Notes: generated by a model not told the origin, from the letters alone. 64,000 nt of DNA from Paralithodes platypus (GCA_032716605.1 CM064519.1:27539401-27603400); one strand, 5' to 3'. Shown: positions 13,541 through 25,685, numbered from the stretch's first letter. Numbers and translations: made by a program.

Positions 13541-13950
13541 ACCTTTGATTCTCACATGTTCGTGTTATTATCTTCTTCTTCTTCCTCCTCCTCCTCCCCA
13601 TTTGCTTCCTCAACACTTGTTCATTATTTATATTTCATATTCCTTACTCCTCTTCTTTCTCCTTTCAAGTTTTCTTCCTACCTTATATCATGTATTGTTT
13701 TTATCATTCTCTTCATTTTCCACTTTCTCATTATTTCCCTTCCTTCCTTTCATTATTACTCCCTTCCTATCTTTACCCTTCTATCTCTTCCCACATCTTC
13801 CTTCTTCTGGGTTTTCTTCCTACTTTTTTTTATATAATTATTATTGTTTCAATATTTCTCATCAATTTCCACTTTCTCATTATTTCCCTTCCTTCCTTTC
13901 ATTATTACTCCCTTCTTATCTCTACCTTTCTCTATCTCTTCCCTCTTCAT

Positions 13951-14558
13951 GTCTACTTCCTCTGTTTTCCTCACAACTTCCTCTACCTCTGTTTTCCTCA
14001 CAACTTCCTCTACCTCCTCTGCTTTCCTCACAACTTCCTCTACCTCCTCTGCTTTCCTCACAACTTCCTCTACCTCCTCTGTTTTCCTCACAACTTCCTC
14101 TACCTCCTCTGCTTTCCTCACAACTTCCTCTACCTCCTCTGTTTTCCTCACAACTTCCTTTACCTCCTCTGTTTTCCTCACAACTTCCTCTACCTCCTCT
14201 GTTTTCCTCACAACTTCCTCTACCTCCTCTGTTTTCCTCACAACTTCTTTTACCTCCTCTGTTTTCCTCACAACTTCCTCTACCTCCTCTGCTTTCCTCA
14301 CAACTTCCTCTACCTCCTCTGTTTTCCTCACAACTTCCTTTACCTCCTCTGTTTTCCTCACAACTTCCTCTACCTCCTCTGCTTTCCTCACAACTTCCTC
14401 TACCTCCTCTGTTTTCCTCACAACTTCCTCTACCTCCTCTGTTTTCCTCACAACTTCCTCTACCTCCTCTGTTTTCCTCACAACTTCCTCTACCTCCTCT
14501 GTTTTCCTCACAACTTCCTCTACCTCCTCTGTTTTCCTCATAACTTCCTCTCTTAGCT
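13951..14558. repeat. 30-bp minisatellite, about 20 units
   Basis: Tandem units of the form CTCTACCTCCTC followed by TGTTTTCCTCACAACTTC; the first unit is 27 bp and the rest are 30 bp. Units differ at a few positions (TGTTTT or TGCTTT, TTCCTC or TTCCTT). Because the period is a multiple of three, long frames stay open on both strands, but they are composition artefacts. A T/C-rich flank extends back to about 13550. Confidence 0.95.
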
Positions 14559-14636
14559 GGTTCTTCTCCCCCAGCAGCCAAACAGTGAACCATTACCAAG
14601 GATAACACACTCCTGTTGTGACTTTCAACAGGTTTA

Positions 14637-15019
14637 TTAAGGGAGCCCACCTCGCTTTGTTTTCTCTTTCTCTCCCTCTCTCTTTGGCTTGTATCCATTC
14701 GGCCCCATTCAGCCTACTGTTTTAAGACGTTTACCCCTATCCAGCTGTCAATATTTTCCTGGCGAGCGGAAGCGAGCCAGCATATATACATTTTTGCTTT
14801 GACAGCAAGTTAAATTTGTATATTTTTCGATAGAAAAATTTCTCCGGCGAAGCCGGATTTCTCCATCCAATGCTGGCTCGCTATCGCTCGCCAGGAAGAA
14901 ATCGACACCTGGATGGGGATAAACGTCTTAAAACAGTTGGCTGAATGGGGCCGAATGGATACAAACCAGAGAAAGAGAGAAAAGGAGAGAAAGACAAACA
15001 AATCCGGTGACCCCCTTAA
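14637..15019. mobile_element. Long-arm foldback MITE (family F, palindromic form)
   Basis: TTAAGGGAGCCCACC at the left end and GGTGACCCCCTTAA at the right. Arms of about 165 bp pair with each other: GGCCCCATTCAGCC on the left with GGCTGAATGGGGCC on the right, and GACGTTTACCCC with GGGGATAAACGTC. A short spacer contains TCCGGCGAAGCCGGA. Nearly the whole element could fold into one hairpin. It is close to 20472-20858. Confidence 0.85.
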
Positions 15020-15490
15020 TATAAGGTTTCCTCTTGAATTACATTTGAGAGCATTTGTCTCAGAATGGCAAAACATATTACCATGTCTCTTAAAATGTAT
15101 CATTGAATACGGAGGTTGGAGAAGTTTAAGTCGTAGGATGAGGGGAAGATAGAATGAGGACAAGTTTCAAATTGTGCATGTTAAATGGGAGAGTGAATGG
15201 GAAAATCGATTAATTCTTGGGTTAAAGAGTTGGACATGAAAGAGGTGGGAATTTGTTGCAACAGGTGCCACCTACTTTGCGCAATGAAGGAGCTATACAC
15301 TGAGAGATCTATGAAGTCAAGTGATGATTGTAATTACGGTAGAAGAGAAAGAGAGATTGTGGAGAATATGTAAGAAGACGTGAGTTGATGAGACAACATT
15401 AGTTTAACTGCACCCGTTTGATAAGTCGGGTATGGGTGGAGCCTTCCAACACATGCGAACAGTACTCGATGCATAGGTACGGCACGTACC
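15020..15490 (-). mobile_element. Jockey/CR1-like LINE fragment (degenerate)
   Basis: The sequence aligns by eye with 8690-9130: AGTTTAAGTCGTAGGATGAG, GAAGGAGCTATACACTGAGAG and CATGCGAACAGTACTCGATG correspond to blocks of that LINE in the same order and orientation. The frames are heavily broken. It starts where the foldback MITE ends. Confidence 0.6.
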
Positions 15491-15756
15491 TATATAAAGA
15501 GCAGGTAGGTTATGGTGGTTGTATTGTCACTAGATTGAGTTTAGCCACAAATTTCATCGCAATTACCGAATTAAAGTGCACAAAATATTATGAATCTACT
15601 GGCACATGTATTTGACTAGTCCAATTATAAACAAAATTATAACAAATACCTCCAATTACTAATATAACATTTATGTGAATACCAGCTTTTGATTTAATCT
15701 GTATGTGATTTTTGCTTGTATGCATTCGAAAAAATTATTATAATGATGATAATATT

Positions 15757-15970
15757 TTTGTATTAAGCGCCATTTATATACCCCTTCGAGGAGATTCAAT
15801 AGCACTAGGAACTCTTGGGATACCCGAGACCATTACCCATCGCCGTTGCTCAAGGGGAGACGGTAACCACTGGCTATATCTCAGAAAAACTGTTCAACCT
15901 GAGCGGGTATTACACGCGAGTCTGCTGTATGGTGAAGCAGAGCCGCTGTCAACTGAGCCAGGCGTATGGC
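15757..15970. repeat. Dispersed repeat Q, copy 1
   Basis: Shares an ordered set of blocks with 16735-16925: GATTCAATAGC, TTACCCATC, CTCAAGGG.AGACGGTAACC, CTATATCTC, CAACCTGAGC and GAGTCTGCT. Both copies follow an ATAATGATAAT microsatellite. The 3' part on the minus strand (GCCTGGCTCAGTTGAC) resembles a tRNA A-box region, so a tRNA-derived SINE is possible but not shown. Confidence 0.6.
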
Positions 15971-15974
15971 TGAC

Positions 15975-16730
15975 ATATAATTGATACGGTACATAAGAAC
16001 AAATATATATATCAATGGATATTTGTGTTACATCATAAAGTATTATATAATATACCCAGCCAATACATTATTGCTACCACAACAACTACCACGATTGTTA
16101 TCTGCTATATATTGTCAACACAAAATATATAGTGTGCAGGGTGTTGTTAAACCTGATTTGCATCATTTGAAACGGCTCTTTAATGGATGTTTATAGAGTT
16201 GATGTAAATTTAATAGCCTTTCAATTTTCGTTGGCCAGGCCAGAGCTGGTTCATAGTTTATGACTATTACGGTTTATCTGTACGGTCGTATCAGAGCCAT
16301 ATTTTACGTACAGCACATTGCTCTACTTCATTGTCACATAAACCAAAGCAACACATTACCTCTCCAACGAAACTATTGCATAACATCATTACAGATAACA
16401 ACAGTTACCGGAGCCTAGGGAGGTCGCTAAGCTTGATGGAGGTCTAGCGAATAAACTAAGAAATAAAGGAATAATTGAATTTATAGAAAAAAAAAAAAAA
16501 AAACGCCAATCTGTACAATTTAATATACAGTTGGTCACCCATCCGACAGTTAGAGAGTTTCTTTTAGTTTTGCTCTTTTATCGAATTCCGAGTATTTAAT
16601 GTCAAACGATTATGCAGCTCAAATCCATTCACTATTTTGCTAATGCCTATTATTGTGATATTCAGTTGTATGCACACATATAGGTAAATTATAGTATAAT
16701 GATAATAATAATAATAACAACAATTTCCGG
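15975..16730. other. AT-rich spacer
   Basis: No gene or repeat recognised between the two Q copies. It contains an A-run near 16490. Confidence 0.5.
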
Positions 16731-16734
16731 TCAT

Positions 16735-16925
16735 TAATTAAGCACCCTTTCTTGCCCCATTCGAAGTGATTCAATAGCTCTAAGAACGCTTTTGTAATGG
16801 CTGAGGCAATTACCCATCTCCTTTACTCAAGGGAAGACGGTAACCGCCGACTATATCTCGCAAAATATTTTCACCAACCTGAGCAAGGATTGAACCAGAG
16901 TCTGCTATCACTGATACCCTCAATA
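16735..16925. repeat. Dispersed repeat Q, copy 2
   Basis: Second, more diverged copy of the repeat at 15757-15970, in the same orientation about 1 kb downstream. The repeated blocks keep order and spacing. Confidence 0.6.
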
Positions 16926-16929
16926 GGTT

Positions 16930-19350
16930 CCTAAAGATTCATACTACTTGTCTCGATAGCAAAATAATGTTTAAACGCTCTGTGCCTCTATTAAAAAGTA
17001 GGTCACATGACATATTTTGCTGAGCGAGGGTAGGTGTCAGATAAATGTGAGCATAAATACTTATCATTAGCCATAATATTTAGGAAAATTTTCTTGACAG
17101 CTTTAGCGCTACAAAACGTATACTATATTCAAATTTCAATTTCAATTCAAAATATTTTATTCATATAAACAAAACACTGCAACAATTTCAAATTTGCAGT
17201 TTTATCATAGTTTTATCATGCTTCAAAAGAAAACTGCACATGTCCTTTATTATATTTGCTTATATAGAAAAACACAATGTATTTACATATTACAATATAT
17301 TTATACATACACAATTGTAAATGTATATTCAGACTTGGTCAATAGATAATATCTTTAATAAATTGTCTTTCCTTCTAACTTATCTTACTTAGTTACCCTC
17401 TATCCTCAACCTTCATAAAGGATAATTTTCTCCGTAACAAGCTAAACAAACGACCGATAAAAATGTAAACTCCAAACTTGCGAGGAAACAAGATCCCCTC
17501 CCCCTTATTAGTTATTGCAGGTTTATGTCTGCCATAAAAATCATGCCACACCTTCATTTTAAGCATATATTATCAACAACACGTACTGTACATGTGCACA
17601 TACGCGCGTACCGAATTAAATTTGTTTAATCTAGTTCATATAAACAAACTGAACACTTGATATTAATTGAATGTTAGTGGCTTACTTGTTCAAAGCTTCA
17701 GCAATGCATTACACATGATATATAGTTTTAAGTGTGTTGAAGTATACTGTTAATAGTTATTTGAGCTAGATATATTTTTAAATATTTATTTATATCATAT
17801 GTGTACATTTTACCGCACATATTACATTCCTCAAAATCCCAGTCAATTCATAATTTGGCAGCGCCGCACACACCTCCTCAAACCCCCTTATCTCACTCCA
17901 CCTTCTACCTTACAGGATATATTAACAATTTAACTCAATTCCTGCGGCTACTTAAATGGCTGCGCAGACCACTGCAGGGTAATTTGGCTATTTTTCGTTG
18001 ACTATAAATCGCCCTAGTGTTATAAGTAAAACCGCTAATAAAATGGAATGATGTACATTGAACAATCCCAGTTTCTTTCTCCCTATATAAGTCTAGATGA
18101 TCCACATTTGTAGTCTGTAGCCTTCACAATGCTGTTGTCATTGTCTCTCATATACGGCACTGGCATGCCCCAGAAGGAGCATCTTTTTTCATCCATTTTC
18201 ATCCTGTCCGCTCATCATGGCTCCTTAAAATGAACAGATGGGAGGCAAGTAGTGTGTTTGGATGACAGGTTGTGTTATGGCCTGTAACATTACATTGACC
18301 TCACATTATTACCTCGTATGTAGCCTTCACAAATACATATAGTGTTAGACTGGTTTTCCTTGTATGACAGTTTCCTAAACTCCTGTTGCAAGTACATGCA
18401 TCTCCTCACTAGGATGCCTCGTGGCACTGGTACAAGCAGAGACCAAAAAGTGGCAGTTATATCGTATTGATACATCACCCGCAGCAAACATATTTTTTAC
18501 ATAGGTCATGTGCGTATATCGACCGCACTAAAAGGGTTAATATTCCCCCAAGCCAAATTACTTAGAAAGGGTCAGGTTTTTGCTAAAAATTAAGTGATGT
18601 TAACAACAAGCCACATAAAGCTAATACCTGTTAATTTACTATTTATCTGGCACTACCACAACGATGTTATCAGCTTAGAGACAACCCTCAACTGAGTCTT
18701 AATAATAACATAATTTTTGAGGATCTCAAGAATTATTTCAATAATTTACACACATTATTTATTTAACATCTTATTAGCGGCCTATGCGGTTTATTTATAT
18801 GTACCGCCCAGCGGGGTGTTTTTAGCCAAAATAGGGCTGTTTACGTGATCATTTTCATGCCTAAATAAGACCCAGAACGTAAAACAAGTATCTATCCCTG
18901 AAAGGGCATAAACAGAGCTTTCGAATGACACCATAACGATCCTTTTATGATGGCTAGTTTTCTTGCAACAACCGTGCAACGCGAGTGCAAAAAGCATGTA
19001 ATTAGGCACTTTCCCCATACAATTCCGTATATAGCGAGTGAGAGAGGGAGGGAGGAGGTGGGATTCGTGTCAGTAGGTTCGCCGCGGTGGTCTGGAGCAG
19101 TCATACGCTCGCTACTCTCCTGCCACCACTTGTCTCTCTCTCTCAGCAACATTACGTGCTGAAATTGCCACACGACCTATGTCGAGCGCCGCCACATAGT
19201 CCAGCTTTATTTAACTCGACTTATGTTGCGCGCCGACAGTTAAGGGGTAAACTGTGCACACAGACATTTGCAGCTAGGCCCGTAGATATGCGATGTATGT
19301 TCATGTATTGACGCTAATCTCCTGTAACTATCACTATGCTGTGTACATAC
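16930..19350. other. AT-rich non-coding stretch with one orphan TTAACCC end
   Basis: No gene is supported. Near 18533-18540 the sequence CACTAAAAGGGTTAA is a typical right end of the TTAA-flanked MITEs elsewhere in the window, but I could not find its left partner. Around 17130-17165 a run of TTCAATTT words reads on the minus strand like a LINE 3' tail preceded by AATAAA. Confidence 0.45.
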
Positions 19351-19358
19351 ACTACTCC

Positions 19359-19359
<1 letters not shown>

Positions 19360-19414
<55 letters not shown>

Positions 19415-19437
19415 TATATAATTATATATATATATAT
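19360..19437. repeat. (AT)n microsatellite and T-run
   Basis: About 75 bp of AT repeats, followed by a run of 14 T and a G-rich stretch. Confidence 0.95.
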
Positions 19438-20471
19438 TTTTTTTTTTTTTTTGGAGGGGGTAATTTGTATAACTAGTGCTGGACATCGAGGAGACTTTAT
19501 CCATTGCGTCAACAATGGCCAGTGCTGGGCGTAGCGGTGCTACTATCTACGTTATCGCATAGTGATGTGCTTTTATGGTAGCGATTATAAAAGTTACACT
19601 ACTATTTAGCTAATTCAGTAGCCAAACTACCATAAAGCAGAGTTACAGAAGCAACTCACTACGCTTTGAGAGAGAGAGAGAGAGAGTACAGTAGAGTAGA
19701 TGAATTCTAGAGATGGCTGCTAAGTGTATTCCATTGATTAGAAGACTGATCTATGTAAATGGGTGGTGAGGTCTTTGCTATTTTTTGTCGGAAACACGTA
19801 TCCTATGAGATATACTCTTGAACGTTTCTAAACGCCTTAACAATGGGTTTGACAATGACGATTATGATAATAATATGAATAAAACAGGTAACTATGGCTC
19901 GATATTAGAGTTGAGCAGGTTCAATACTACACATATTGTTATTGTTCTTCAGTAAAAACATATCAAGACAAAATAGAGTATATGCACACTCAAGAATGAG
20001 TGACGTGTAATTCACAATCCTTCTCTTTTCATCCAGAGTTTTTCCCCGGAATGGACCGCATATTTTTTATATATTCACAATTCCGTGTAACTCTTTGTAA
20101 CCCCCACCCCTTGCCCATCCCTCTCGCGTTATTTCTCTCGCTCACACACATTTATCCATAACAGCTGTAACTAAAGCTAAAGTGTAAATAGAATGTATTT
20201 TTTTGCACCGGTATTTTATGTTTTCATGACTGTAATATGAGTTTACAAGACACATACCCTGTTATGATATAATAATGTGTGAAAGTATGCATACGTGTGG
20301 GGGATCGCGTGATATGTGTGTATGTGCGTCACGTGCGTGTGCTTCACAAGATGTGTGGGTGTGCTTGTATTGTCATCAAAATATGAGGTGCGGTCCAATC
20401 AGGAAAATCATACATGCCTGAAAGCAGGAAAACAGGAACACCAAAGCAAAGTTGAGATGCGGGACTAATGA

Positions 20472-20858
20472 TTAAGGGAGCCCACCTCGTTTTTGTTTCT
20501 CTTTCTCTCCCTTTCTCTCTCTGGCTTGTATCCATTTGGCCCCATTCAGCCTACTGTTTTAAGACGTTTACCCCCATCCAGGTGTCAATATTTTCCTGGC
20601 GAACGGTAGCTAGCCATCATATATATATTTTTTCTTTTGACAGCAAGCTAAATTTGTACATTTTTCGATAGAAAAATGTCTCCTGCGAAGCCGGATTTCT
20701 CCATACAATGTTGGCTAGCTGTCGCTCGCCAGGAAGAAATCGACACCTGGATGGGGATAAATGTCTTAAAACAGTTGGCTGAATGGGGCCGAATGGATAC
20801 AAGCCAGAGAAAGAGAGAAAAGGAGAGAAAGAGAAAAAAGCAGGTGACCCCCCCTTAA
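20472..20858. mobile_element. Long-arm foldback MITE (family F, palindromic form)
   Basis: Close copy of 14637-15019, with TTAAGGGAGCCCACC at the left and GGTGACCCCCCCTTAA at the right. The arms pair over most of their length around the centre TCCTGCGAAGCCGGA. The 5-bp difference in length comes from C-run and T-run variation. Confidence 0.85.
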
Positions 20859-21395
20859 AGTCTAGCGGGCGGGGTGGGGGGGGGCTATTCAGGCCCTCCT
20901 GAATGATCAATCAAGTATCTGCATGAAAGGAAATGTATTCAGCAAAAAACTAGGCACTACAAGCTTCAAAATGAGACCAGAACGAGCTACGTAGCACTCG
21001 TCGTTTTGATGCAGTGGTACCACCAACATGGGAGTTTAGCGTATAGCGGCATATTTTTTCTAGCTACACTCACTACTGGCTACACTGCCGGCCTCTCGAG
21101 AACAGAGGGAGCGTGAGTCAGTGGGCGGCGGTAAGCCCTGGGTGTCGGCCGTGTGGCCTGCTGCTCTCCCGGCCATTTGCACTCGATTTTAACCCTTTAA
21201 AAACCTTAATAATGCTCCTAACTTGCTGCTTTTTAGATACGGACTTAAGTCGGGCCCCGCTCTTTAAGTGTTAATAACGCTATACACTAAAATGTACACA
21301 TAATACTAAGATACCGACCAGGCATAGAAGTCCCTAAGGACGTATAAACTAATCTGTATACGCGTGCAGTCGTTAATTGAGCTTCAGTGTACAAG

Positions 21396-21458
21396 ATGCA
21401 TTTAACGTAAGGGTATTGGTTACAAATATTGTAACCAATATCCTTACGTTAAATGCAT
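21396..21458. repeat. 63-bp near-perfect palindrome
   Basis: The left arm begins ATGCATTTAACGTAAGG and the right arm ends CCTTACGTTAAATGCAT; the arms meet at GGTTACAAATATTGTAACC. Only one arm position mismatches (G against T). The flanks (GTGTACA, GTATACAG) continue weak pairing. Confidence 0.95.
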
Positions 21459-21469
21459 GTTAGTATACA

Positions 21470-21870
21470 GTAGTGGTGGGGAAGGTTATGGTCATGGCTG
21501 TGGAGGGTATTTGGTGGTGGCTGTCATGGAGGTGAGGTGATGGTGGAGCGTATATGGTAGTGGTGGAGGAGGTTATTTGATGGTCACGGTTGTGGATTAT
21601 TTATTTATTTTTGTTTTTTCTATATTCCAACTACTCCCTCTCGGGCATAGGCCGATAGCATTTACACTACACCGCTGAACACGGTAAGGCCCGTGAGGTC
21701 TTGCTCCAGTCTAGGGAGTGAGACATGCGAAGCTTCACGGCTCGAAGCAACTCCATCTCTGAAGCTGCTCCACCTCTGTGCTTCACAGTCTCATCCCCCA
21801 GGCTCGGACCCTCACTCTTAGAACGCCACCTATTGAGCAATTAACTCGCTAGGCATTGCCCCCCTGTAGC
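21470..21870. other. GGTGG-rich tract and unassigned spacer
   Basis: 21470-21600 is an imperfect purine-rich repeat of GGTGG, GGAGG and TTATGG words. From 21600 a higher-GC segment follows with no recognised gene. Confidence 0.45.
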
Positions 21871-21894
21871 ATATTTTTGAATATGGGAATATTC

Positions 21895-22090
21895 ATACAA
21901 TGCTATTTAATCAGGGAACAATGAGGGTATTTATTTGGCATTTCGGTGTGCTGTGGTAATGTACTGATACTAGTAGGTACAGCACAAATTCCATCCCAAT
22001 AATATCTTTCCATTGACATATTGGGTTTCGAACCCGGGTCCATTGGATTACCAGTCCAGTGGCAAGACCACTCTGCCACACCTCCCCTGT
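21895..22090 (-). mobile_element. tRNA-derived SINE (Thr-like head)
   Basis: On the minus strand the head reads GGAGGTGTGGCAGAGTGG and continues to a GGTTCGAAACC box, matching A-box and B-box promoter patterns of RNA polymerase III. The predicted anticodon loop CTGGTAA would give GGT (Thr). Acceptor and T-stem pairing fails, so it is not a working tRNA gene. An AT-rich tail of about 120 bp follows, ending AAATAAATACC. Best read as a SINE or tRNA pseudogene. Confidence 0.6.
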
Positions 22091-22199
22091 GATGGCCGAG
22101 ATGGAGGTGAGATGATGGTGGTGTTGTGGTGTAGTACCAGTGGTGTGACGTGGAATATTTACTGGTGGCCACATACGTTCTTTTCCTCTCCGTAATTTT

Positions 22200-22905
22200 A
22201 TACATGGAAATATAATGCACATGATTGAATTACGAGTGTAGTTTATTATGCAGTGGTTAACTCATCTGATTAGACAACTGCTAATTAAAAAACACAACAC
22301 TCTCAATTAATTCATACTATTTTACTTTCATACATAAGATCACGACGAGGAACAGAACTTATGTGGCTGATTGTACATGATTCAACTGAGCCCTTCAGCA
22401 GTCGATGGCGTCCTACTGCTTTGATTTTGGCATTCAACATTTGACATTACTTTCCGTCCTAAACGGACGAATGTCTGGGATTCAGAGATGTAAACATTCT
22501 ATCCAGCAGCCCTTTGACTGCCAGCCAGAACTATATACTAACCTATTATATAATGATATCCACAATAATATGAAGAGGCGTCACCTTTTATCAAGTAAGC
22601 AAATCTAGTGTGGGAGAGATGATCATGCAAGATAACACTTTTAAAGCTTTTCTTTATTGGTGGAACATTGTAATTACTTAAGTTGTTTAATAATTGTTTA
22701 TTCAGGACTGGAATTAACAAGTGATTAGAATACTGACATCTGTTGCTGCATTGAGTAGATTAATCTCGCAAATGAAAGTCATAATCAAGTGCGGTAATGA
22801 ACATGAGTACCGTAACCATCACAGTGCCATCATTAGTGAAAACATGCTGTATAATTATGGTAGTAAATAAAATGTACACCTGGCTAGAAAAAGAAACAAA
22901 ATATA
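22200..22905. other. Unassigned AT-rich stretch
   Basis: No gene, RNA or repeat recognised. Open frames near 22405-22608 have no domain-like features. Confidence 0.45.
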
Positions 22906-22909
22906 CTAA

Positions 22910-23110
22910 CCCCTTCAGCACGATGGGGTCATTTTTGTCTTACTCTGGATAACATTAGACAATGTTCTTTAGCTTATAATCTACCTCTAGAATTCAAAGG
23001 GGTAAATACGATCTCAACAAATCCTCTGAATAACATAGGTCCTTCTTAAACTGCAAAAAATCGGTTAATTTTAGTCAGAAACAAAGGTAAAAAGACATAG
23101 TGCTGAAGGG
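22910..23110. mobile_element. Small inverted-repeat MITE (piggyBac-like ends)
   Basis: The left end CCCCTTCAGCACGATG is inverted at the right end as CATAGTGCTGAAGGG. The flanks are CTAA on the left and TATA on the right, so a TTAA target duplication would need mutations on both sides. No coding capacity. Confidence 0.5.
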
Positions 23111-23119
23111 TATAAAAAC

Positions 23120-24760
23120 AAATCCAAATCTCTGACAGCCAACTACTCTCGCGGGCGAAAGGGAGAGACAGAATGAAAAACTTTAAAATTCTGAATATTG
23201 ATGGGGGGACTTGTTAGTTTTATTTTGCCATTTTTCTGCCCTCAGATATTTGCAGGGGAAACCACTCCTAACTTTTTATACCACTGACAGGTTGCGATAT
23301 AGAGCGTTCTGTTTCAATTTTACAGGAATTTAGTTTTATATACATGTTTTTGTCGTTTATTTAGTTTTCTTACTATTTAGGACATTAATTATTTACCAGA
23401 AACAAAGTCTCCTGCATTGCCTTGACAACATTTTTGTTATTATTACTTTGTCTATTAGTTTCATTGATATTATTACTTTACATTCTTAATCTTAGTATTG
23501 TTCGCCTAAATTTCTATTGGCCGACCTATTCTTGCTTTTTGCTATTCATTGTATTATTGGTATTATTATTATTAGTAGTATTAGTAGTAGTAGTATTTTC
23601 TTCTTCTTCTTATTATTATTGACATTATTATATTACTAGGGGTTCGACCCCTACGGGAACCCCTATTGTAATCATTAAACCCGGTTTTTCATCCAAATTA
23701 TTCTTACGCGCCGGTTTCGACGCAATAACTCCAGAACCGCTTTTTGGATCGGGATCAAACTTTCACAAGAGGTGCGTTTTTGTATTGGGTAACTTTTGAT
23801 ATACTAAACATCAGGCATGGCGGCCAAACAGGTCCGTGGCAGCCGATTTCCCGAAAAACTTTACGCCTAAATACCGTCTCTCCCACTCATAGGAAACGAC
23901 TGGGCTTTGGCATATGGACTCCCCTACTATTGCTCCGCAAATGTTATAGAGGTTTTGCTTTTGCACGTGGGGTTTTTTCCGGCAATCTTGAAAAAAACTC
24001 TAATTCCACTTAAAATTCCATATCTTGAAAACTACGCAGATGATCAAAGCCATGCATGCGTAGTTGGGTGAGGCTCGCGATTCCGAATATTTTGATACCA
24101 AAAGAATATAAATGGGTGGAATAGTTTGGCCGCAGCATTGAAAACTGTCTATTCTTAAATGACTTTAAAATCGCATTCGCTACCCACACCAAGTTTACCG
24201 TCTACAGTCTTCCACGCATCCCCCAGTTTTGCTTAATAACATAGTCTCTTTATTATTCAGATCTATTATTTTATTTTCATTTAACTCTCTCAAAACAGTT
24301 CGAGTCCCTATGAATTCCAGCAATTATTTAGCCAACCTACCTATACATATCTACCCTACCAAATAATAATGATAATTCAAATTTATTTTTGGTGAATGAC
24401 AGAGTATTGGCTAAGGTTTTTAACAATTCCTCCCTTTGCCAAATGCTTTGTTTAATAACAATGATATGGACCTTCAGAGTTTGACAATTGCCCGTGTGAC
24501 AGCCTTCACCAAGGTGTAAAAGAGGAGAGCCCACTCAATGTAATAAATCTGTTCTACAGCGACGGTGACGCCTCTAGAGGCCAATAGGTGATAACATGTT
24601 GATCAAGCCATTTGTTTCCCTCTTGATATTGTTTATACAAACTAAGATGATACTCTGCTGAAGACCACTTGCATGTATACAGTATACAGTGTGTGAATGT
24701 ACGAACAATAAGGAATTCTGAAGAATAAAATGCCTCTTCCCCATTCAGTAAATGCCTGGC
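23120..24760. other. Unassigned stretch with a short hairpin
   Basis: 23400-23640 is TTATTA/GTAGTA-rich. At 23638-23664 AGGGGTTC pairs with GAACCCCT around CGACCCCTACG. The following 350 bp (to about 24010) has higher GC and an 89-codon frame that I cannot assign. No gene is claimed. Confidence 0.4.
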
Positions 24761-24806
24761 AGATTTTGTTTATACCTATGAGCCGCTTGGCGGCGCTGGG
24801 TGTCGG

Positions 24807-25220
24807 GGAAATACGGGAGGGGATGTACGCAGCCGGATACCTTACCCTCTACGGATGCGCGAAAATGTAAGCCTCCCTTGGCCCCGCCCCCCATTCCCCG
24901 CGTTTAAATAAACCCTTCAAACCGTTCCTGCCAGCTTGCTCTGTAGTACAGTCACTAGAGCTCCCTCCTGGCATTCAGATACCCAGTGTTCGATCTCACT
25001 CGAAGTTTAGTATATTTTTATATTTTTATTTTGTTATTTGTGTTATGTTATATTATATTATATTATATTAGGGTTAGGTTAGGTTAAGTTAAGTTAGGTT
25101 AATCTAATTAATATAATATTTGTACATTTTCGGCAGTGGGCGGGGCCAAGGGAGGCTTACATTTTCGTGCATGCGTAGAGGGTAAGGTATCCGGCTGCGT
25201 ACAGACCCTCCCGGAAATAC
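24807..25220. mobile_element. Non-autonomous DNA transposon with 8-bp target duplication
   Basis: GGAAATAC occurs directly on both sides (24807-24814 and 25213-25220). Between them, 24815-25212 has long inverted ends: GGGAGGGGATGTACGCAGCC on the left against GGGAGGGTCTGTACGCAGCC on the right read in reverse complement, continuing for about 80 bp through CTTGGCCCCGCCC. The loop is AT-rich and holds a short TTAGG/TTAAG tract near 25070. An 8-bp duplication fits hAT-, P- or Merlin-type elements; the superfamily is not settled. Confidence 0.85.
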
Positions 25221-25224
25221 ACCT

Positions 25225-25685
25225 AAGCCTATTGAAGAGGACAATCCTTTCCTAATGCTCCTTTCCTTGACCCTGCTATTACGAACTTTATGCTGACATA
25301 AACCTTATCTGCCCATAATAATTATGATTTAGGCTTTCAATCCTACTCCATCCTACACATAACTCACTGTCATAACTTAATATAACTAGTTTGGACAAGT
25401 GTAGCTCAAATATAGACTTTAAAACAAGTCTGGGTTGGAGTCCCTTTGCGTGTGTAGTTAGTTACAGAGGGAGTGACTGTATCGCTAGATTCCTTTCTCA
25501 AAAGCTGCTAGAATAATTATATCCTCTCGATATTGAATAAATGCAAACCATCTCTAGAATGATGCCACAACTCTGGATTTTTTTTTTTTTTTGCATGTTT
25601 TACAATGTATAATGGTTCTAGATATTTATAGAGTATCCCTAGGAGTTATGGGAAAATGGTAGCTAAATTGAAGTATGTAGCGTTT
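25225..25685. other. Unassigned AT-rich spacer
   Basis: No gene or repeat recognised between the MITE and the LINE. A T-run sits near 25578. Confidence 0.45.

Noticed and set aside
13545..14698. Overlapping open frames of 230-332 codons on both strands
   Set aside because: They coincide with a 30-bp minisatellite whose period is divisible by three, so several phases stay open. The predicted proteins are pure repeats with no domain.
19520..21081. hAT transposon bounded by CAGTGCTGGGCG near 19520 and CACTACTGGCTACACTG near 21081
   Set aside because: Both ends start CAGTG when read inward, but agreement is loose, no 8-bp target duplication is visible, and a complete family F MITE lies between them. 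Not enough to claim.
21189..21275. Very short TTAACCC...GTTAA element
   Set aside because: Only TTAA and a few bases agree; the termini do not invert convincingly.
22020..22088. Functional tRNA-Thr gene on the minus strand
   Set aside because: A and B boxes are present, but the T stem and acceptor stem do not pair. Treated as a tRNA-derived SINE.
23744..24013. 89-codon frame in a GC-richer block
   Set aside because: No recognisable motif and no supporting splice or promoter signal; left as unassigned sequence.
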